Shown: positions 18,005 through 27,236, numbered from the stretch's first letter. The stretch is 64,000 nt of DNA from Achromobacter veterisilvae (GCF_900496975.1 NZ_UFQC01000013.1:121242-185241), one strand, 5' to 3'. Program-made: numbers and translations. The notes: generated by a model not told the origin, from the sequence alone.

Positions 18005-18021
18005 GACCTCACCGGGACGAT

Positions 18022-18984
18022 TCAGAGCAAGCCGCGTATACCCGCGATGCCGTGCGCGCCGTGGCGCAGCGCGGCCGACAGCGTGCTGCTCGATTGGCCG
18101 CCCAGCGCGAACACGGGGATGCCCGCGTCGCGGTTGCCGGCGACGAATCCTTCCCAGCCCAGCGTGGGGGCGCCCGGGTGCGACGCCGTTTCCAGCACGG
18201 GGCCCAGCACCGCGAAGTCCGCGCCGATTTCGCGCGCGTGCACGACTTCGGCGTTGTCGTGGGCGGACACGCCCACCAGCGCTCCGGCGGGCAGCGCCGG
18301 GCGGGCGGTCAGGCGGGCCGCGTCGGCCCCGCGCAGGTGCACGCCGTCGGCTTCCTTCCACCATGCGGCGGGATGGACGCTGTTGACCAGCAGGCGGGCG
18401 CCCGCGGCGCGGCAGCGCTTCAGCACGGCCTGCAGCACTTCATGCAGCGAACTGGCGCCCACGCCGTCCGGCCATTGCGGTTCGCGCAACTGCACCAGTT
18501 TCACGCCGCGCGCGAGCGCCGCGTCCAGACGGCCCAGGAACGCGGGCACGCCGGCGCGCGAGCCGATGCTGCTGATGCCGTAGGCGGTGGGCAGTTGCAG
18601 CCAGCGCAGCGGCGGCAGCGTGGCGGGCAGCAGGTCGCCCACCGATGCCGCCTGGGCGGGATCCACCCATTCCAGGCGCTGGTTTTCCAGGCTGCGCGGT
18701 TCGCCTTCCCAGCCCGTGACGTGGCAGAACGCCAGGCGCACGGTGGTGTGCGGGTAGGCGTGCACGTAGGTGACCCAGGGGCGCGACTGTGTGACGCGGA
18801 TGCCGATTTCTTCGTGCAGTTCGCGCGCCAGCGCCTCCAGCACGGTTTCGCCCGGTTCGAGCTTGCCGCCCGGCAGTTCCCACCAGCCGGCCCACGGCTT
18901 GCCTTCCGGGCGCTGCCCCAGGAGCAGCATGCCGTCCGGGCGCAGGATCAGGCCGGCCGCGACGTCGACGATCTTCTCAGACAT
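18022..18984 (-). CDS. Nudix hydrolase fused to ThiE-like domain
   Basis: 320 residues. The N-terminal MutT-type Nudix domain has the full box GX5EX7REUXEEXGU at residues 40-62 (GGKLEPGE then RELHEEIGI). From about residue 145 to the end it has a thiamine-phosphate-synthase-like barrel (GVKLVQLREPQ, GVHLRGADAA, VSAHDNAEV, FAVLGPVLETASHPG). This two-domain form is known in beta- and gammaproteobacteria; the first part probably cleans oxidised nucleotides such as 8-oxo-dGTP, while the role of the second is unsettled. It overlaps the upstream DUF815 gene by eight bases, so the two are co-expressed. Confidence 0.9.
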   Translation of the reverse strand: MSEKIVDVAAGLILRPDGMLLLGQRPEGKPWAGWWELPGGKLEPGETVLEALARELHEEIGIRVTQSRPWVTYVHAYPHTTVRLAFCHVTGWEGEPRSLENQRLEWVDPAQAASVGDLLPATLPPLRWLQLPTAYGISSIGSRAGVPAFLGRLDAALARGVKLVQLREPQWPDGVGASSLHEVLQAVLKRCRAAGARLLVNSVHPAAWWKEADGVHLRGADAARLTARPALPAGALVGVSAHDNAEVVHAREIGADFAVLGPVLETASHPGAPTLGWEGFVAGNRDAGIPVFALGGQSSSTLSAALRHGAHGIAGIRGLL

Positions 18985-19843
18985 GCCGGGCCGCCCAGTC
19001 GCGCGCGAATTGGTAGGCCACGCGGCCCGAGCGCGAGCCGCGCTCGATCGTCCATTGCAGGGCCTCGGTGCGCGACGGCTCGATCTGCGCTTCCGGGCAG
19101 CCCAGCTCGCGCAGCCAGTGGTAGACGATGTCCAGGTAGTCGTCCTGCTTGAAGGGATAGAACGACAGCCACAGGCCGAAGCGCTCGGACAGCGAGATCT
19201 TTTCCTCGACCGTTTCGCCGGGGTGGATCTCGCCGTCGGGCTGGTGCTTGGCCGCCAGGTTCTCGCTCATGTATTCCGGCATCAGGTGGCGCCGGTTGGA
19301 GGTGGCGTAGATCAGCACGTTGTCGCCGGAGGCGGACACCGAGCCGTCCAGCACCGACTTCAGCGCCTTGTAGCCGGCCTCGCCTTCCTCGAAGGACAGG
19401 TCGTCGCAGAACACGATGAAGCGTTCGGGCCGCGCGGCCACCAGCTCGACGATGTCGGCCAGGTCGCCCAGGTCGGACTTGTCGACTTCGATCAGGCGCA
19501 GGCCGCGGTCGCCGTAGGCGGCCAGCATGGCCTTGACCAGCGAACTCTTGCCGGTGCCGCGGGCGCCGGTCATGAGCACGTTGTTGGCGGGCTTCTTTTC
19601 GATGAACTGCAGCGTGTTGCGGTCGATGATGGCCTTCTGGCGCTCGATGTGCTGAAGGTCTTCCATGTCGATGCGCGCCACGTGGCGCACGGCGTCCAGC
19701 CAGCCGCGCGAGCCGCGCTTGCGCCAGCGGAAGGCGTGGGCGCTCCAGTCGATTTCGGGCGGGGCGGGAGGAAGCCAGGCTTCCAACTGGGCCAGCACGC
19801 GTTCGGCGCGCTGGATAAGGGTGGAAAACTCGGTTGCGGTCAC
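18977..19843 (-). CDS. DUF815 AAA-type ATPase
   Basis: 288 residues. Walker A GARGTGKSS at 93-101, Walker B-like RFIVFCDDLSF about 40-50 residues later, and a sensor region YATSNRRHLMPEY. These features and the length match DUF815 ATP-binding proteins, whose cellular role has not been defined. The N-terminal ~85 residues form a helical region with IDWSAHAFRWR. The downstream partner is the Nudix/ThiE gene (overlap); upstream are two palindromic repeats and argJ. Confidence 0.88.
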   Translation of the reverse strand: MTATEFSTLIQRAERVLAQLEAWLPPAPPEIDWSAHAFRWRKRGSRGWLDAVRHVARIDMEDLQHIERQKAIIDRNTLQFIEKKPANNVLMTGARGTGKSSLVKAMLAAYGDRGLRLIEVDKSDLGDLADIVELVAARPERFIVFCDDLSFEEGEAGYKALKSVLDGSVSASGDNVLIYATSNRRHLMPEYMSENLAAKHQPDGEIHPGETVEEKISLSERFGLWLSFYPFKQDDYLDIVYHWLRELGCPEAQIEPSRTEALQWTIERGSRSGRVAYQFARDWAARHV

Positions 19844-19864
19844 GTCTCAAGTCCTGGGGAGGGA

Positions 19865-19927
19865 GGTGTCTGACACCCAATGAGATACCCGTCGAGCCTG
19901 AAGCTCATCTACAGGGTGTCAGACACC
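19865..19927. repeat. Palindromic repeat block 2 (two copies)
   Basis: GGTGTC-T-GACACC at 19865-19877 and GGTGTC-A-GACACC at 19915-19927, 37 nt apart. The spacer AATGAGATACCC...GAAGCTCATCTACAGG has ends that partly pair (TGAGAT with ATCTAC-like ends). The block fills the short gap between argJ and the DUF815 gene, both on the minus strand. Confidence 0.93.
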
Positions 19928-19935
19928 TGTTTATC

Positions 19936-21162
19936 TTATGAACGGTAGTCGGCGTTGATCGACACGTACTCGTGCGAGAAATCGCAGGTGTAGACCGTGT
20001 CGCTCACCTGGCCGCGACCCAGCGCGATGCGCACCAGGATCTCGGCCTGCTTCATCACGCGCTGGCCGTCGGCTTCCTGGTAGGCGGGGTTGCGGCCGCC
20101 GTCCTTGGCCACCAGCACGTCGTCCAGCCACAGGCGGATCCCGGAGACGTCCAGGTCGTCGATGCCGGCGTAGCCCACCGCGGCCAGGATGCGGCCCAGG
20201 TTGGGGTCCGACGCGAAGAAGGCGGTCTTGACCAGCGGCGAGTGCGCCACGGCGTACGCCACCTTCAGGGCTTCCTCGGTGTTGCCGGCCTCTTCGACGC
20301 GGATGGTCATGAACTTGGTGGCGCCTTCGGCGTCGCGCACGATCTTGGTGGCCAGGTCCAGCGCGGCGGCCGCCAGGGCCTCGCGCACCGCGGCGTAGGC
20401 GGCGTCGGATTCGCTATTGACGTTGACGCCCGACTTGCCGGTGGCGGCGATGATGAAGGAGTCGTTGGTGGACGTGTCGCCGTCGACGGTGATGCGGTTG
20501 AACGAGGCGTCGGCGATTTCGCCGGCGAGTTTGCGCAGCAGCGGCTGGGCGATGCCGGCGTCGGTCGCCAGGAAGCTCAGCATGGTGGCCATGTTCGGGC
20601 GGATCATGCCCGCGCCCTTGCTGATGCCGGTAAAGGTGACGGTCTTGCCTTCGATCTGGACCTGGGCCGAGTAGATCTTCGGCAGCGTGTCGGTCGTCAT
20701 GATGCCGTGGGCGGCGCTGGCCCAGCGGTCGACGCCGAGGTCGGCGATGGCGCGGGGCAGGCCGGCGACCAGGCGGTCCAGCGGCAGCGGCTCCAGGATG
20801 ACGCCGGTGGAGAACGGCAGGATCTGGGCGGCGGGCAGGCCCAGCAACTGGCCCAGCGCCGCGCAGGTGTCCTGGGCCTTCTTCAGGCCTTCCTCGCCGG
20901 TGCCGGCGTTGGCGTTGCCCGTGTTGATGACCAGCGCGCCGATGGGGCCGCCGGCGGCCAGGTGGGCCTGGCAGACCTGCACGGGGGCGGCGCAGAAGCG
21001 GTTGCGCGTGAAGACGCCGGCGACGCTGGTGCCTTCGGCCAGGCGGAATACCGTCAGATCGCGTCGGTTGGCTTTGCGGATGCCGGCCTCGGCGACGCCG
21101 ATTTCAACGCCGGCAACAGGAAAAATTTCGGACTCGGAGGGGATCTGCAGGTTAACGGCCAT
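19936..21162 (-). CDS. argJ: Bifunctional glutamate N-acetyltransferase / amino-acid acetyltransferase
   Basis: 408 residues, full length for ArgJ. The self-cleavage site and nucleophile Thr193 is in the motif RPNMATML (188-195), preceded by the oxyanion residues TTDT and SKGAGM. The protein splits autocatalytically into alpha and beta chains and recycles the acetyl group from N-acetylornithine to glutamate in arginine synthesis. Closing motifs include [14 protein letters not shown] and the C-terminal [16 protein letters not shown], which is typical. It is not in an arginine operon here, as is usual in betaproteobacteria. Confidence 0.96.
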   Translation of the reverse strand: MAVNLQIPSESEIFPVAGVEIGVAEAGIRKANRRDLTVFRLAEGTSVAGVFTRNRFCAAPVQVCQAHLAAGGPIGALVINTGNANAGTGEEGLKKAQDTCAALGQLLGLPAAQILPFSTGVILEPLPLDRLVAGLPRAIADLGVDRWASAAHGIMTTDTLPKIYSAQVQIEGKTVTFTGISKGAGMIRPNMATMLSFLATDAGIAQPLLRKLAGEIADASFNRITVDGDTSTNDSFIIAATGKSGVNVNSESDAAYAAVREALAAAALDLATKIVRDAEGATKFMTIRVEEAGNTEEALKVAYAVAHSPLVKTAFFASDPNLGRILAAVGYAGIDDLDVSGIRLWLDDVLVAKDGGRNPAYQEADGQRVMKQAEILVRIALGRGQVSDTVYTCDFSHEYVSINADYRS

Positions 21163-21283
21163 GACTTCGTCTCATGAATGAGCAGGACGGAATCGCCGCC
21201 AGGCGAGGCGGCGCGCGGGGGAAAGCTTCGTATTATCCCACCGGTTCGGGACCGGCGACGTTACACGTCGCGGGACGCGCCCG

Positions 21284-22318
21284 TCAGGGACCGATCCGCA
21301 TGGCCGCCACGTCCAGCACGCCGGCCTCGCGGTTGCCGAATACGCCGCGCACGGCGCCGTCGGGCGCCTGCAGCACCGATTTGCCGGCGGGCACGTCGTC
21401 GCCGCCGGCGCGGCGCGCCGAGCGGCCGCGCGACGGGGAAAACAGCAGGTCCCCCGCCTGGGCGCCCGGCAGGGCGGGATTGGCGGCCAGCACCCGCGTG
21501 CCCGGCGGGTAGGTCATGTCGCCCAGGACGGTTTCGCGGGCCAGCAGGCCTTCGAAGCCCAGCATGCGGCGCTGGCCGTCCAACTGCATGTCCACCTTCA
21601 GCAAGGGCAGGCGGTCGACGTCCAGGGCGTCGCTGCCTTCGGTGCGCAGCAGCCAGCGCGGCGCGTCCCCGGCCGCGCCGGGCGCGGGGGCGGCGGCGAT
21701 GACCTTCAGCCAGGCGCCCGCGGGCACGGGCTGCTGGTCCAGGGTATTGCCGACGGCCAGGTGGCAACTGGCGAACCGGGGGTGCCCGTCCCGCAAGACG
21801 AATTCGATCCGGTGCCCGTGCGCGCACAGCCAGCCGTCCAGCGCCTGGTCGCGCTCGATCTCCACCGACAGAGTCTCGGCCTGCTTGTCGTGGGCGGCAT
21901 AGCGGAACAGGCGCGACGCCGCGATGCCGAGGATGGGGGCGGGGTGCGCCGCGGGAAAGACGGCGCGGTCGAACGAGGCCAGGTCGCCCGGTGCGGCCAG
22001 GCGGAGTTCGGTGCCGGCGGGCATCTCCACGCCGGCCAGCCGCGTGGGCTGGGCCAGCACGGTCTTGCGGCCGGCGTCGGCCTCGGCGTCGCGCTGGGCC
22101 GAGAACCACAGGCTGAGCTGCTGGTAAGGAAAAATGGCGCCGACGACGGCGAGGAACGCCATCAGGGCGGTGCCGGTGCGGCGGTGGCCGCCCAGCCAGT
22201 GGCGGGCGCTGCGGGTCGTGGCCAGGACGGCCAGCCAGGTCAGCAGCGTGGCGAGGCAGGCCAGCGAAGCCGCCATCAGCACATAGAAATTACCGCCAGG
22301 AAGGGAAACCGGAATCAT
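21284..22318 (-). CDS. Unknown membrane-anchored protein
   Basis: 344 residues that I do not recognise. Two membrane helices are visible at about 12-33 and 47-65 (ACLATLLTWLAVLATT and TGTALMAFLAVVGAIFPYQQ). A long soluble part follows, with several beta-rich segments (VEMPAGTELRLAAPGDLASF; TYPPGTRVLAANPALPGAQAGDLLFSP). These may be repeats of one small domain, since PPGTRV/PAGTEL recur. The C-terminus has an RGRSARRAGG basic patch. It sits downstream of marR, 47 bases away on the same strand; co-transcription is possible but no function follows from it. Confidence 0.7.
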   Translation of the reverse strand: MIPVSLPGGNFYVLMAASLACLATLLTWLAVLATTRSARHWLGGHRRTGTALMAFLAVVGAIFPYQQLSLWFSAQRDAEADAGRKTVLAQPTRLAGVEMPAGTELRLAAPGDLASFDRAVFPAAHPAPILGIAASRLFRYAAHDKQAETLSVEIERDQALDGWLCAHGHRIEFVLRDGHPRFASCHLAVGNTLDQQPVPAGAWLKVIAAAPAPGAAGDAPRWLLRTEGSDALDVDRLPLLKVDMQLDGQRRMLGFEGLLARETVLGDMTYPPGTRVLAANPALPGAQAGDLLFSPSRGRSARRAGGDDVPAGKSVLQAPDGAVRGVFGNREAGVLDVAAMRIGP

Positions 22319-22365
22319 GGCGGCAATTATGCGCCAAACCGGCGGGCGGTTTCAGCGCGGACGGT

Positions 22366-22860
22366 TCAGCTTTTGGCCGACGCCGAACGGGTGGCCACCA
22401 CCTGCAGCTTGAGTTCGCCCAGGGCCTGGAACAGCGCGTTGCGGGTGGCCTCGGGCAGGTCGCCGAACATGGACTTGACCCAGGACTCGTGGGCGCGAGC
22501 CATGCGGGCGAAGCTCTTCCTGCCCAGCGGGGTGAGCTTGATGAGCGAGCTGCGGCGGTCGGATTCGACCTTGGCGCGCACGACCAGCCCTTCTTTTTCG
22601 AGCTGGTCCGTGATGCCCGTGATGTTGCCGTTGGTGACCATCATGTGGCGCGACAGTTCGCCCATCTTCATGCCCTTGGGCGCGCGCTGCAATTGCGCCA
22701 TCAGGTCGAAGCGGGGCAGGGTCGTGTCGAACTCGTTGCGCAGGCGGCTGCGGATCTCGCTTTCGACGAGATTGGCGCAGGTCAGCATGCGCAGCCACAG
22801 GCGCAGGGCTTGGTGATCGTCCGGCGCGGCGCGGGATTCCAGGTCGGGGGCGTTGATCAT
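22366..22860 (-). CDS. MarR family transcriptional regulator
   Basis: 164 residues with the winged helix of MarR proteins: MKMGELSRHMMVTNGNITGI recognition region, then the wing ESDRRSSLIKLTPLGR. It is transcribed after an alpha/beta hydrolase gene (six-base gap) and is divergent from an ABC importer. Regulators of this kind commonly respond to aromatic acids or their CoA thioesters. A 20-bp motif shared by this intergenic region and the promoter of the aminobenzoyl-CoA operon at 36730 suggests both are its targets (inference). Confidence 0.92.
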   Translation of the reverse strand: MINAPDLESRAAPDDHQALRLWLRMLTCANLVESEIRSRLRNEFDTTLPRFDLMAQLQRAPKGMKMGELSRHMMVTNGNITGITDQLEKEGLVVRAKVESDRRSSLIKLTPLGRKSFARMARAHESWVKSMFGDLPEATRNALFQALGELKLQVVATRSASAKS

Positions 22861-22866
22861 GGTTCG

Positions 22867-23754
22867 TTACCGGGAATGAGGGGCGGGCGCCAGACCCATC
22901 TGATCGAAGATGGCGCGGGTCAGCGGACTCTGGGGATCGTTGAGGGTCAGCACGATGTCGTAGTGGTTCGTTCCGGGCATCGGCACATAGTGCCCGGGAA
23001 AGCCGCGCTCGCGCCAGGCGGCGAGGTAGTCGTCGCTCTGGCGCTTGAATTCGGCGGTCTCGGTTTCGCCGTAGCTGACCACCAGCGGGCAGCCCGTTTG
23101 CGGCAGGTGCAGGGCGGGGCTGTTGCGGATGGCGTCGGCCTCGCTCATGCGCATCCATTCGTTGACGTGGGTGTGCACCAGGGGGCGCAGGTCGAACAGG
23201 CCCGACAGCGGGGCCGCGCCGCGGATCACGTCGGGCGGGACCTCGTAGCCGGCATGCCAGCCGCCGGACAGCAGCGCGCCGGCCAGGTGCCCGCCGGCGG
23301 AGCTGCCGCAGATGTGGATGCGCCCCGGGTCGCCGCCGTATTCGGCGATGTGGCGGTGGATCCAGGCCAGGGCGCGCCGGTTCTGGTCCACGATGCGGTC
23401 CAGCGTGACGGCCGGCGCCAGCGAGTAGTTCACCGCCACGACGACGGCGCCGGCCCGGGTGAACGCCGGGGCCATGCCGCTGGAATCGCTCTTGGACAGC
23501 AGGCGCCAGTAGCCGCCGTGGATGAACACGAACACCGGCGCGCTGCGCGCGCCGCCGCCGGCCGGGAAGATGTCCAGCGATTCGTCGGCGTGGTCGCCGA
23601 AGGGCACGTCCAGCGCGCAGTCCAGCGTGCGCCGCGCCTCGGCGCTGTCTTCGGCGTACTTCTTGAGTATCGGCTGGATGTCGGGTACTGTCGCGCGAGC
23701 GTTGTACTGAACGTCCAGTCCGGCGCGGTCGTAATTGCGGTAGAGCGTGGCCAT
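22867..23754 (-). CDS. Alpha/beta hydrolase, formamidase/esterase-like
   Basis: 295 residues. Oxyanion motif HGGYW (79-83), nucleophile elbow GSSAG with Ser152, and a late His in GTNHYD. HGGYW and the overall arrangement are those of carboxylesterase/kynurenine-formamidase-like hydrolases. It forms a two-gene unit with marR and faces the aromatic-type importer, so an aryl ester or N-formyl/N-acyl anthranilate is a plausible substrate; this is an inference from context. The start ATG at 23754 gives the expected N-terminus MATLYRNYD. Confidence 0.82.
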   Translation of the reverse strand: MATLYRNYDRAGLDVQYNARATVPDIQPILKKYAEDSAEARRTLDCALDVPFGDHADESLDIFPAGGGARSAPVFVFIHGGYWRLLSKSDSSGMAPAFTRAGAVVVAVNYSLAPAVTLDRIVDQNRRALAWIHRHIAEYGGDPGRIHICGSSAGGHLAGALLSGGWHAGYEVPPDVIRGAAPLSGLFDLRPLVHTHVNEWMRMSEADAIRNSPALHLPQTGCPLVVSYGETETAEFKRQSDDYLAAWRERGFPGHYVPMPGTNHYDIVLTLNDPQSPLTRAIFDQMGLAPAPHSR

Positions 23755-23808
23755 GGCAGTCGCTATTGGGAAACCCCGTTGGTAAAAACCCTAGACTTGT
23801 TTTGGGGG

Positions 23809-23828
23809 ATACTTTAAACCTAAACTAT
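23809..23828. promoter_or_regulatory. Shared catabolic operator motif, copy 1
   Basis: ATACTTTAAACCTAAACTAT matches the sequence at 36635-36654 at 17 of 20 positions. It lies in the divergent region between the hydrolase/marR genes and the ABC binding protein. The half-site TTTAAACCT (23813-23821) is the exact reverse complement of AGGTTTAAA at the second location. Likely MarR site. Confidence 0.6.
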
Positions 23829-23978
23829 GAACCACGCCAGCTTTCCCTATGACAAGGGGATCGGGTAGCCCAGGACGGCGGCGCAATGGCGCCGGCAGGC
23901 CGGGCATAGAAGTCTTTCGAATCGCACCCTCATCAAGAAGAACACCCTCTGCGCGGCTCGCGCACGGAGCACACCACC

Positions 23979-25142
23979 ATGCGTTTGATCACTTCCCTTC
24001 TGGCCGCCGCCGCCCTGGTTCCGGCGCTGGCCAGCGCCGACACCATCAAGGTCGGCATCGCCAACGACATTTCCGGCCCGTTCTCGGCCCTGGGCGCCGA
24101 AGCCCGCGACGGCTTCAACCTGGCCATCAAGCAACTGGGCAGCAAGCTGGGCGGACAGCCCGCCGAATTCGTGCAGACAGACATGGGCGGCAACCCCGAC
24201 CAGGCCCGCCAGCTCGTCACGCGCTACATCCAGCGCGACAAGATCGATTTCTTCACCGGCCCCATCGGCTCGAACGTGGCGCTGGCGGTCGGCCCCGCGC
24301 TGTTCGCCGCCAAGGTTCCCTATCTGTCGAACAACCCCGGCCCCAGCCAGTTCGCCGGCGCGCAATGCAACGCCTACTGGTTCGGCACGTCCTACCAGAA
24401 CGACGCCTTCCACGAAGCGGCCGGCAAGGTCGCGGCCGACCGCGGCTTCAAGAAGATGTTCATCATGGCCCCCGACTACCCGGCGGGCAAGGATGCTCTG
24501 GCCGGCTTCAAGCGCGGCTACAAGACCGCGCCCGGCGACGAGGTCTACACCAAGCTCGGCCAGATCGACTACGCCGCCGAACTGGCGCAGATCCGCGCGG
24601 CCAAGCCCGATGCCGTCTACATCTTCCTGCCGGGCGGCATGGGCATCAACTTCGTCAAGCAGTTCGTGTCCACCGGCCTGGCCCAAAGCGTCAAGCTGAT
24701 CGGCCCGGGCTTTTCGGCCGACGAGGACGTGATCCAGGCCGTGGGCGATCCCATGCTGGGCATGTACAACACGGCGCAGTGGGCACACGACCTGGACGTG
24801 CCGCAGAACAAGGCCTTCGTCGAGGCCTTCCGCAAGGAATACAACGGCCGCTACCCCTCGGTCTACGCCGCACAGTCCTATGACGTGATCATGGCCATGG
24901 ACGCCGCCGTCAAGCAGGCCGGCGGCAAGGCCTCGGACCGCGCCGCCATCATCAAGGCGCTGGAAACGGCCGACTACCCCTCGGTGCGCGGCAGCTTCAC
25001 CTACGGCAAGAACCACTATCCGATCCAGTCCTACTACCTGCGCGTCGTCGAAAAGGACGGCAGCGGCCGCGTCACCAACAAGCTGGTGGGCAAGGTGTTC
25101 GACAAGTATCAGGACGTCTACGTGGGCGACTGCAAACTGTAG
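23979..25142 (+). CDS. ABC transporter substrate-binding protein (aromatic-acid type LivK)
   Basis: 387 residues. Signal peptide MRLITSLLAAAALVPALASA, then DTIKVGIANDISGPFSALGAE, the start of a type I binding protein. LPGGMGINFVKQF and the C-terminal SYYLRVVEKDGSG...YQDVYVGDCKL identify a subgroup often found with aromatic-degradation genes. It is divergent from the hydrolase/marR unit and followed by LivH, LivM, LivG and LivF genes. It resembles the orphan binding protein at 48002 along its length. The ligand is probably anthranilate or a related aromatic, from context only. Confidence 0.9.
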   Translation: MRLITSLLAAAALVPALASADTIKVGIANDISGPFSALGAEARDGFNLAIKQLGSKLGGQPAEFVQTDMGGNPDQARQLVTRYIQRDKIDFFTGPIGSNVALAVGPALFAAKVPYLSNNPGPSQFAGAQCNAYWFGTSYQNDAFHEAAGKVAADRGFKKMFIMAPDYPAGKDALAGFKRGYKTAPGDEVYTKLGQIDYAAELAQIRAAKPDAVYIFLPGGMGINFVKQFVSTGLAQSVKLIGPGFSADEDVIQAVGDPMLGMYNTAQWAHDLDVPQNKAFVEAFRKEYNGRYPSVYAAQSYDVIMAMDAAVKQAGGKASDRAAIIKALETADYPSVRGSFTYGKNHYPIQSYYLRVVEKDGSGRVTNKLVGKVFDKYQDVYVGDCKL

Positions 25143-25176
25143 AGGGCGGGGCCCACCCCCGCAGCGCTGCGCGCTT

Positions 25177-25226
25177 CCCCCTCAAGGGGGCATGCCTGCG
25201 GACCGGCGAAGCCGGCTCCGCGGCAT
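25177..25226. repeat. Hairpin-rich intergenic repeat between LivK and LivH genes
   Basis: CCCCCT-CA-AGGGGG (25177-25190) is followed by a longer imperfect hairpin at 25192-25226 (ATGCC...GCCGGC arm, GAA loop, GCCGGC...GGCAT arm). Sequences of this form occur between genes in many Burkholderiales. Here it may reduce read-through, giving more binding protein than permease, or protect the 3-prime end of the first message. Confidence 0.7.
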
Positions 25227-25350
25227 CCGGATGGAGTGACACCGCTGCACGCGCGGCGCGGGGTGCGCCAGCGCGATGCGCAATCAGATTGGCCTTGGTG
25301 ATTTGGCCGCGCGCGGGGCTATCGGCAACGCGCAGCAAGGGGAAGTTCTT

Positions 25351-26271
25351 ATGACGTTTACGCTGATCGTCGAGCAATTGCTGAACGGTCTGCAGTTTGG
25401 GTTGATGTTGTTTCTGATCGCGGCCGGGCTGACCCTGGTGTTCGGCATCATGGACATCATGAATCTGGCTCACGGCTCGCTCTACATGGCCGGCGCCTAC
25501 GTGGCCGCCGAAACCATGCAGCGCACGGGTTCATTCACTGCCGCCGTCCTGGTGGCGGCCGTCGCCACCGGCCTGGTCGGCGTGGTGCTGGAACTCGTGC
25601 TGATCCGCCGCCTGGCGCTGCGCGACCACCTGGCCCAGGTGCTGGGCACCTATGCCGTCATCCTCATCGCCAATGACCTGGTCAAGATGATCTGGGGCCC
25701 GGCCCCGGTCATGCTGAACATGCCGGCCGCGCTGTCCGGGCCCGTGCGCCTGCTGCCCGACCTGCTCTATCCCGCCTACCGCCTCATGATCATCGTGTTC
25801 GGCGTGGCCGCCGCGGCGGGGCTGTACTGGTTCGTGACGCGCACCCGCGCCGGGGTCCTGGTGCGCGCCGGCGCGTCCAACCGCCAGATGGCCACGCTGA
25901 TGGGCGTGCGCGTGCCGATGCTGTTCCTGGGCGTGTTCGCGCTGGGCGCCATGCTGGCCGCCGTGGCCGGCGCCCTGCTGGGGCCGATCACCTCGGTGCA
26001 GGTGGGCATGGGCGAGGAAATCCTGATCCTGGTGCTGGTGTGCATCGTCATCGGCGGCATCGGCTCGATCCGCGGCGCCTTCGTCGGCGCGCTGCTGGTG
26101 GGCATGGTGGACACCGCGGGGCGGGCCTTCCTGCCCATGCTGCTGCGCCAGGTCTTTTCTCCGGCCGTGGCTTCCAGCGTCGGCCCGACGCTGGCGGCCA
26201 TCGCCATTTACGTATTGATGGCGGCGGTGCTGGTGTTCCGGCCGTCCGGTCTGTTTCCGGCGCGGGGTTGA
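25351..26271 (+). CDS. ABC transporter permease, LivH
   Basis: 306 residues. Start MTFTLIVEQLLNGLQFGLM with an AAGGGGAAG site upstream; the frame continues 75 bases further but that part is not membrane-like. Family motifs MNLAHGSLYMAGAYVAAE and FVTRTRAGVLVRAGASNRQM are present. Pore-forming subunit paired with the next gene, which begins two bases after its stop. Confidence 0.9.
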   Translation: MTFTLIVEQLLNGLQFGLMLFLIAAGLTLVFGIMDIMNLAHGSLYMAGAYVAAETMQRTGSFTAAVLVAAVATGLVGVVLELVLIRRLALRDHLAQVLGTYAVILIANDLVKMIWGPAPVMLNMPAALSGPVRLLPDLLYPAYRLMIIVFGVAAAAGLYWFVTRTRAGVLVRAGASNRQMATLMGVRVPMLFLGVFALGAMLAAVAGALLGPITSVQVGMGEEILILVLVCIVIGGIGSIRGAFVGALLVGMVDTAGRAFLPMLLRQVFSPAVASSVGPTLAAIAIYVLMAAVLVFRPSGLFPARG

Positions 26272-26273
26272 CT

Positions 26274-27236
26274 GTGAAATCCACAATTTGGACCGTGATC
26301 CTGCTGGCCGCGCTGGCGGTGTTTCCCCTGGTGGCGCCGGCCCTGGGCCTGGACTTCTATATTTCCTTCGTGCGGCGCGTGCTGATCTATGCGCTGGCCG
26401 CGACCAGCCTGAACCTGATCCTGGGCTACGGCGGCATGGTGGCGCTGGGGCACGCGGCCTTCTTCGGCGCGGGCGCCTACGCCGTGGGCATCCTGGCCAT
26501 GGCGGGCGTCACCTCGGCGGCCATCGTGTGGCCGGCGGCCATGCTGCTGGCGGCGGTGCTGGCCTGCGTCACCGGGGCGATCTCGCTGCGCACGCGCGGC
26601 GTGTACTTCATCATGATCACGCTGGCGTTCGCGCAGATGCTGTTCTACATCTTCATCTCGCTGCGCCAGTACGGCGGCGAAGACGGGCTGAACCTGCCGG
26701 GCTATTCCAGCCTGCCCGGCATCGACCTGGCCGACGACACCAGCTTCTACTATCTGGTGCTGGTCCTGTTCGCGCTGATCATGTGGGCGTTCGGGCGCGT
26801 GGTGGCCTCGCGCTTCGGCACGGCCCTGCAAGGCATCCGCGAGAACGAGTCGCGCATGGAATCCATGGGCTACCCGGTCTTCCGCATCAAGCTGACGGCC
26901 TTCACCCTGAGCGGCGCCGTGGCCGGGTTGGCCGGCGCGCTGCTGGCCAACCACAACCTCTTCATTTCGCCCAGCCTGATGCACTGGACCCAATCGGCCA
27001 ACCTGCTGATCATGGTGCTGGTGGGCGGCATCGGCCTGCGCTATGGCGGCGTGGCGGGCGCCGTGGTGATGCTGACGCTGGAGGAAGTGTTGCGCCTGTG
27101 GACCGAATACTGGCACCTGCCCCTGGGCGTGCTGCTGCTGTGCGTGGTGTTCGGCGCGCCGCGCGGCCTGGTCGGGCTGTTCGGCCCGATGTTCGGCGGC
27201 CGCGCCGCCCCGCAATCCGGCAAGGTGGGATCATGA
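26274..27236 (+). CDS. ABC transporter permease, LivM
   Basis: 320 residues from a GTG start at 26274 (VKSTIWTVILL), two bases after the LivH stop, with GGGG upstream. LivM motifs: SLNLILGYGGMVALGHAAFF and SRFGTALQGIRENESRMESM. At least eight membrane helices. The stop overlaps the LivG ATG (ATGA). Confidence 0.9.
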   Translation: MKSTIWTVILLAALAVFPLVAPALGLDFYISFVRRVLIYALAATSLNLILGYGGMVALGHAAFFGAGAYAVGILAMAGVTSAAIVWPAAMLLAAVLACVTGAISLRTRGVYFIMITLAFAQMLFYIFISLRQYGGEDGLNLPGYSSLPGIDLADDTSFYYLVLVLFALIMWAFGRVVASRFGTALQGIRENESRMESMGYPVFRIKLTAFTLSGAVAGLAGALLANHNLFISPSLMHWTQSANLLIMVLVGGIGLRYGGVAGAVVMLTLEEVLRLWTEYWHLPLGVLLLCVVFGAPRGLVGLFGPMFGGRAAPQSGKVGS

